Origin: Dichetophora obliterata
Taxonomy: Eukaryota; Arthropoda; Insecta; Diptera; Sciomyzidae
Reading direction: 5' to 3'
Assembly (NCBI GenBank): GCA_963920525.1
Contig: OY986439.1
Span: 31,875,819-31,939,818 of the forward strand
DNA length: 64,000 bases
Shown here piece after piece: positions 58,425 to 64,000 of the stretch. The translations under genes and the position numbers were made by a program. The notes beneath the pieces were generated by a model. That model had not been told where the DNA came from. It did not search any database and worked only from the letters and a program-made list of their open reading frames with translations. How positions within the stretch are numbered: position 1 is the first letter of the stretch; every line of letters begins with the position of its first letter.

Positions 58425-58700
58425 TGATAGTTTAAATCATACTTGATTTTAAATACAAATTCTAGTTGTTTGATAGTTTAAAATCGTTTATTGAGCTTAA
58501 GGTCAAAGTTAGAACAATTAATTGTTCTAACGAATTTTTCCAAAGAAACAACAACAACAACAAAGTTTTTTCAATATGAAAAGGAAAAAATCACTAGCTG
58601 ATCTGATTGCAATTTCTACTCTGCTAAGAGCGTCATCAGAAATCTTTGTGATACCCGTGCAAGCGCGCGTTAACGCACTGCACCATCGGGGCGATGAGAT
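58425..58700 (-). mobile_element. GTT-repeat SINE, copy 2
   Basis: Head with box A in GATGGTGCAGTGCG (complement near 58678-58690), then GGTATCACAAAGATTTCTG, TCAGCTAGTGAT, (GTT)n, AATTCGTTAGAACAATTAAT and the CTCAATAAACGATT tail. Shortened in the head relative to the copy at 55 kb. Confidence 0.82.
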
Positions 58701-58994
58701 TTGAAGCGTCAATTTCTCAGTTTTTCCTCCATTTCATAATGTCACATTTGTTGTTGTATTTCTGTTTTACTTTAGTTTCTATGCTTATGTTATTATATGT
58801 AGTCCAACAGCCTGCTGGAAGTCTGCACTAACAAAGCATGTTTACTGAAGTTGTTTTTTTTTAGAATTTTTGCTGATTTTGTTTTCAGCTGTTTCCGTTT
58901 GGTCGAGCTCTACCATTTGATTAAAGTTTTTTCTAAATGACCTCTATATTAATTATGTTGACTTTATATGATTTAAATACAAATTCTAAATGTT

Positions 58995-59270
58995 TGATAG
59001 TTTAAATCATACTTGATTTTAAATACAAATTCTAGTTGTTTGATAGTTTAAAATCGTTTATTGAGCTTAAGGTCAAAGTTAGAACAATTAATTGTTCTAA
59101 CGAATTTTTCCAAAGAAACAACAACAACAACAAAGTTTTTTCAATATGAAAAGGAAAAAATCACTAGCTGATCTGATTGCAATTTCTACTCTGCTAAGAG
59201 CGTCATCAGAAATCTTTGTGATACCCGTGCAAGCGCGCGTTAACGCACTGCACCATCGGGGCGATGAGAT
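58995..59270 (-). mobile_element. GTT-repeat SINE, copy 3
   Basis: Identical by eye to copy 2; belongs to the second 570-bp unit. A 61-codon open frame across each copy is a by-product. Confidence 0.85.
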
Positions 59271-59646
59271 TTGAAGCGTCAATTTCTCAGTTTTTCCTCC
59301 ATTTCATAATGTCACATTTGTTGTTGTATTTCTGTTTTACTTTAGTTTCTATGCTTATGTTATTATATGTAGTCCAACAGCCTGCTGGAAGTCTGCACTA
59401 ACAAAGCATGTTTACTGAAGTTGTTTTTTTTAGAATTTTTGCTGATTTTGTTTTCAGCTGTTTCCGTTTGGTCGAGCTCTACCATTTGATTAAAGTTTTT
59501 TCTAAATGACCTCTATATTAATTATGTTGACTTTATATGATTTAAATACAAATTCTAAATGTTTGATAGTTTAAATCATACTTGATTTTAAATACAAATT
59601 CTAGTTGTTTGATAGTTTAAAATCGTTTATTGAGCTTAAGGTCAAA

Positions 59647-59905
59647 CGGGTATCACACGGGTGTCACAAAGATTTCTGATGACGCTCTTAGCAGAGTAGA
59701 AATTGCAATCAGATCAGCTAGTGATTTTTTCCTTTTCATATTGAAAAAACTTTGTTGTTGTTGTTGTTTCTTTGGAAAAATTCGTTAGAACAATTAATTG
59801 TTCTAACTTTGACCTTAAGCTCAATAAACGATTTTAAACTATCAAACAACTAGAATTTGTATTTAAAATCAAGTATGATTTAAACTATCAAACATTTAGA
59901 ATTTG
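59647..59905 (+). mobile_element. GTT-repeat SINE, copy 4, head truncated
   Basis: Starts at CGGGTATCACACGGGTGTCA, lacking the box A region, and runs on the plus strand through GATTTCTGATGACG and (GTT)n to the tail. Sits at the centre of the inverted repeat. The doubled CACGGGT.TCAC at its start marks the rearrangement junction. Confidence 0.85.
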
Positions 59906-60177
59906 TATTTAAATCATATAAAGTCAACATAATTAATATAGAGGTCATTTAGAAAAAACTTTAATCAAATGGTAGAGCTCGACCAAACGGAAACAGCTGA
60001 AAACAAAATCAGCAAAAATTCTAAAAAAAACAACTTCAGTAAACATGCTTTGTTAGTGCAGACTTCCAGCAGGCTGTTGGACTACATATAATAACATAAG
60101 CATAGAAACTAAAGTAAAACAGAAATACAACAACAAATGTGACATTATGAAATGGAGGAAAAACTGAGAAATTGACG

Positions 60178-60485
60178 CTTCAAATCTCATCGCCCCGATG
60201 GTGCAGTGCGTTAACGCGCGCTTGCACGGGTATCACAAAGATTTCTGATGACGCTCTTAGCAGAGTAGAAATTGCAATCAGATCAGCTAGTGATTTTTTC
60301 CTTTTAATATTGAAAAAACTTTGTTGTTGTTGTTGTTTCTTTGGAAAAATTCGTTAGAACAATTAATTGTTCTAACTTTGACCTTAAGCTCAATAAACGA
60401 TTTTAAACTATCAAACAACTAGAATTTGTATTTAAAATCAAGTATGATTTAAACTATCAAACATTTAGAATTTGTATTTAAATCA
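60178..60485 (+). mobile_element. GTT-repeat SINE, copy 5
   Basis: Full copy on the plus strand: ATCGCCCCGATGGTGCAGTG head, body, (GTT)n and CTCAATAAACGATT tail. It mirrors copies 2 and 3. Confidence 0.85.
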
Positions 60486-60539
60486 TATAAAGTCAACATA
60501 ATTAATATAGAGGTCATTTAGAAAAAACTTTAATTAAAA

Positions 60540-61440
60540 AAATCTTTTTCCTTTTTTTTGACAAAACTAAATTTTTTAAAATAATCAATAATTTCATTCG
60601 AAAGTTTAGAAAATTCTCTACAAAAATCATTTTGAAAGTTTTAAAATCTATTGATATGGAAAAAAGATATTGCCATTTGAAAATTATACTGCAAAATAAT
60701 TAAGCCCCTGATAACATGGCAACCCTGAATTACACAGACCTAAAAATCTACTCTACATACTTGTTTATATATTTACTTCAACATATTGCATTGACAACAA
60801 AAACTTTTCTTACGGTGGTTTTTTTTCAGAGAATGCCTCAATTAGGAGGGAACTCACAATTATGAGCGCTCCGAACTTGGATTAAAGGGATGTAGAGTGC
60901 AATATTCATAAACCGAAAAAAATTCGCCCTCAATTCACGAAGATTGCAAAAAACTATGCGAAAGTGGGCTGACATTTCCGCACCATGCAAATATCGAGCA
61001 AATATGGGCATCTAGGGTAATAAATTTCGGTATGAGCATTAACAACAATACTGAAGCAAGTGTTATGCCTTCGCCACAGCACAATTCAGCCCACTGTGCA
61101 ACCCTCCTTACAGACGTAACAAATTGGAGAGGAGAGTAGATTTGACGGACACGAAAACAACAACAATTACTTACACAGCGAGGAGCATAGAAAAGTCCCT
61201 CGCGTGGTCTGCAAAACAAAACATCAATGCTGTCCAGCGATGTGGATGCTGCAGCTCACCATAGAATATAAACGAGTTTTTGCTTCCGCTAGGAAGATAC
61301 TGCTTAACTGAAAGCTGGCTACTGACACAACCAGATATTCATTAATTCATGACCTTGACCAAAATCGATCAATTACATTATTAAGATTTTTTAATTAATT
61401 TGACATTAACTAAAGATTCCTTATTTGGTCTAGCTCTACC
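60540..61440. other. Unannotated sequence with a GC-richer block and splice-like signals
   Basis: 60830-61290 is richer in G and C. On the minus strand a 34-bp segment (61208 down to 61175) lies between TTTTGTTTTGCAG and GTAAGT, ideal splice signals. A 94-codon minus-strand open frame (60935-61219) crosses it and is not recognised. Possibly part of a host transcript or an old retroelement. Confidence 0.35.
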
Positions 61441-61443
61441 TTA

Positions 61444-61666
61444 TGCTTGGTTTTCACTATGTCATTTTTATGATGACACAAAACTTTATCACCTGAAATA
61501 TCAGCTTAATAAAACTCTAGAACATTTTCTGCATAGCTCCATTTAATAATTTATTTGTTTTTAATTTTCCAAGATTGCCAAATGCAGACAAATTGTCAAC
61601 ATGTTGTCATTTTCAATTTTATTGACAACAACTGACCACTGAAAATGACATAGTGAAAACCAAGCA
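61444..61666. mobile_element. PIF/Harbinger-type MITE, copy 1
   Basis: Ends TGCTTGGTTTTCACTATGTC and its complement, with a TTA duplication (61441-61443 and 61667-61669). Non-coding, 223 bp. Three-base TWA duplications point to PIF/Harbinger. Confidence 0.9.
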
Positions 61667-61669
61667 TTA

Positions 61670-62574
61670 GACAGTTAATTGTTCATACTTAATTGTGATC
61701 TATTCTACTATAAAAATTCAAAGAATAGATCGTAATTAATTATCAAAAATTCAGGGAAGTGCTTGTAGCAAAAAAGTATTTTTGAAAAAAAAAAAAAACA
61801 ATATTGACTAATATTGTTTCTGAAATAAACGATTCAATTCTACAATAACTACTGTCTCAATTACATTAATTTTAATATGCAAAACGTGAAGTTGTGAGGT
61901 TGTTCAAAAGCATGTTCATTTTGCTACCGTTGCTAACACAACTAATAGTAATGGTGTGCGGTGTAAAAAAATGCTGTAATCGTTTTTAATTGTGTGGTCA
62001 TAAAATAAGCATGAAGTTCAAGCTTCTACTTTATAGCTCAGAGAGTAAGAGCTTTCAGAAAATCATGCTAGACAACGTTTTGTGCTGTTCAGAAGGAAAT
62101 GTTTGAAAAGTTAATTAAAACACTTAAAACTGTGGTCATAAAATATGAACATTATTAATTATACAAATGAGTCATTGCAATAAAATTAATGTTAAATGTG
62201 GCTGATGTTATTGTTATTGAAATATTTTGTGCAAAGTTTCTTTAGCAGCACTCGTTACTCAAGCGAAAATAGTTAAGAGAACTTTTTCAAGTAATTCTTA
62301 ATTAAGTGATTAGGAAGTGAGAATAGACACAACAAAAAAAAATGTAGAAAAACGATCAACTTAAGAAATGACAAGGGACATATGATAACAGCAAATAAAC
62401 AAAAAGCAACGCATAATCAAGAAATTTTGTTATGTGTAACGCTAGACAAAAGCTAAATAATAGCACACTAAAATTTAGACATTCAAATTCATTAAAATTT
62501 GTACAAAAATTTAAGACTTCAAATCCAAACCGCTGCCATTGAACTGACATGAAAATTTACATTCTAATGCTTGG
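61670..62574. other. Unannotated AT-rich sequence
   Basis: No gene or repeat recognised. Confidence 0.4.
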
Positions 62575-62577
62575 TTT

Positions 62578-62927
62578 TCACTATGTCATTTTCAGTGGTC
62601 AGTTGTTGTCAATCAAATTGAAAACAACAACATGTAGTCATTTTTTCTAACTTTGGCAATCTTGGAAAATTAAAATCAATTAAATTATTAAATAGAACTT
62701 TGCAGAAAATGTTCTAGAATTTTATTAACCCGAATCACCCTGAGTAATTTGTTTTTTAATTTTCAGAATGACCTGTTAACGCAAATTTAAAATGGTTTAA
62801 ACTAAAATAAGAACATTTTATTGTTTTTATTTGCCATATTGCAACGACAGGGTGATTCGGGTTAAGGTGATAGTTAAGGTGATAAACTTTTGTGTTGTCA
62901 TAAAAATGACATAGTGAAAACCAAGCA
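62578..62927. mobile_element. PIF/Harbinger-type MITE, copy 2, with nested insert
   Basis: Same ends as copy 1, internal sequence in the opposite orientation, with a TAA duplication (62575-62577 and 62928-62930). Interrupted at 62729-62861 by a piggyBac-type MITE. Confidence 0.9.
62729..62861. mobile_element. Small piggyBac-type MITE, nested
   Basis: Ends CCCGAATCACCCTG and CAGGGTGATTCGGG between TTAA sites (62725-62728 and 62862-62865). Copy 1 of the host MITE has the uninterrupted TTAA context. 133 bp, non-coding. Confidence 0.92.
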
Positions 62928-62930
62928 TAA

Positions 62931-64000
62931 GTGTAATTCGTTGACATTTTAATTGCGAAATAACATTTTATAGTGGAAGTATTTGAAAATAATACTGCTA
63001 AAGATAAAGTTATATTCTCTTTTGAGATAAAGAAAGAGATGTAAAAGTGTTTAAATTGCAATCACGAAAATATCGACAATTTGAGCTGATTGGCAAAACT
63101 AAATATGCTACAAATTTCACGGCCGAAAATGAAGTTAATGTGTTTCGGTTTTTTCGATTATCTTGTTCACGTCCGTTTAGTGTAATGCTTCGTCAAGAAT
63201 AACCGAAAAAAAACTATTCCAAGGAAATTCATTAGCACATTTATTTGGCAAAGTCAAATCTGACCTCAAAGATCAACTATTTTACAAGAGGTAAAGTCTC
63301 GTATAAATTTAGAACCCACGAATCTTAACCTCTCGTCCATGTTCTATTACCTAAATAATAATCCCTTGTAGAAGCAAAGTATTTCTGTTACTATATGATA
63401 ATATTACGTGACTTCTGTTATAATTGCACCTTAAGAAATCAAGAAGTTAGAATAAGCTGTGAACAAAACACATGGTGGCAGGGTGGGTGGAGGGGGGGGG
63501 GGTAAGTCGGTAAGTTAATATTTGCTTGGTATTAAAAACAACCGCTGTCATTTTGTGACACACAAAAATTAAGTTTTGTCTTGCACGCATTTAACTTGGT
63601 GTTTACATATTTTAAGGCACTACTTTGATCAATTTAAAATCATAGCTGCACAAATTAAATGTTGCCACCCATCTCAAAATTAAAATTTGAGTATTTTAAT
63701 GAAAAATTAAGTGGTATTTTTATTTCACTTTTAAGCGTTACTGGCGCCGAAAAGTTGAACAAAAAATTCCATGTAATTATGAAAAATCTTTTTGTCATTT
63801 CTTTTTCTGTTCGTCTAGTTGCCATTTATAACACCACGCACTAAAACTATTTTCCTATTTTTTGTTGTCATTAGTTTTATTTTTGGTAACTTAGACTGCA
63901 ATGTTTTATTTTCAAACTGGCAGCAACTTAATTGCTGTTTTTTCCGTGTTGCTACATTAAAGTGGAACATTTTTGTCACCATTTGAAATTTTCTCATTTT
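62931..64000. other. Unannotated AT-rich sequence to the window end
   Basis: A poly-G run lies near 63489-63502. No gene or repeat recognised. Confidence 0.4.

Larger units (their letters stand above)
58417..59646. repeat. 570-bp tandem duplication containing a SINE
   Basis: Unit 1 (58417-58986) and unit 2 (58987-59556) are nearly identical by eye, differing by about one T in a homopolymer near 58853. A partial third unit covers 59557-59646. Each unit holds one minus-strand SINE plus about 290 bp of non-SINE flank, so the duplication post-dates SINE insertion. Confidence 0.95.
58921..60535. repeat. Large inverted repeat, arms about 727 bp, loop 161 bp
   Basis: The left arm 58921-59646 is mirrored by the right arm 59808-60535 with only rare differences (for example CTTTTCATATT against CTTTTAATATT). 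The 161-bp loop (59647-59807) is itself part of another SINE copy, starting at ACGGGTATCACACGGGTGTC. Such long near-identical arms would be prone to cruciform or hairpin formation. Confidence 0.93.

Overview
The window is AT-rich eukaryotic DNA that looks like intergenic or intronic heterochromatin-like sequence of a higher fly (Diptera). The organism call is an inference from repeat style (poly-CAA/GTT tRNA-SINEs, Jockey/CR1-type LINEs, piggyBac, Foldback-like elements, AT content) and from spliceosomal introns with GT..AG ends. I see no confident host protein-coding gene. Almost everything I can support is transposon, MITE, satellite or relic.

Layout. 1-2.7 kb: a 2.5-kb array of a 9-bp satellite. 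2.9-3.8 kb: a Foldback-like element with 9-bp target duplications. 4.1-6.2 kb: a satellite fragment, then a degraded hAT element (ZBED5/Buster-like transposase) with terminal repeats and an 8-bp duplication. 7.36-9.82 kb: a complete-length piggyBac element between TTAA sites; its transposase is broken by one stop and two frameshifts. 12-16 kb: small MITEs, an inverted repeat holding a coiled-coil-coding fragment, a hairpin and a tRNA-derived SINE. 17.1-23.8 kb: a large decayed DNA transposon, probably of the animal EnSpm/CACTA-like (Tnp2/DUF4218-type) group. It has three blocks of transposase, one interrupted by a hAT-type MITE. A six-exon accessory gene with a DUF4806-like C-terminus starts immediately after the transposase stop codon.

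24-33 kb: satellites with periods of about 245, 143 and 21 bp, plus Foldback-type hairpins. 35-46 kb: piggyBac-type and hAT-type MITEs (two families, one nested inside the other), a 1.79-kb solo LTR and a long-arm inverted-repeat element. 46.6-49 kb: a dimeric satellite carrying a MITE at a TTAA site. 52.6-57.2 kb: two different LINE relics on the minus strand, a tRNA-derived SINE and a TA-flanked MITE that itself contains a tRNA-like segment. 58.4-60.5 kb: a tandem and inverted multiplication of a SINE-containing 570-bp unit. 61.4-62.9 kb: two PIF/Harbinger-type MITEs, one carrying a nested piggyBac-type MITE.

The genes do not form a pathway. The window is best read as a record of nested transposition. 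The two items most worth pursuing are the transposase plus DUF4806-like spliced gene at 17.1-23.8 kb and the near-identical inverted SINE array at 58.4-60.5 kb.
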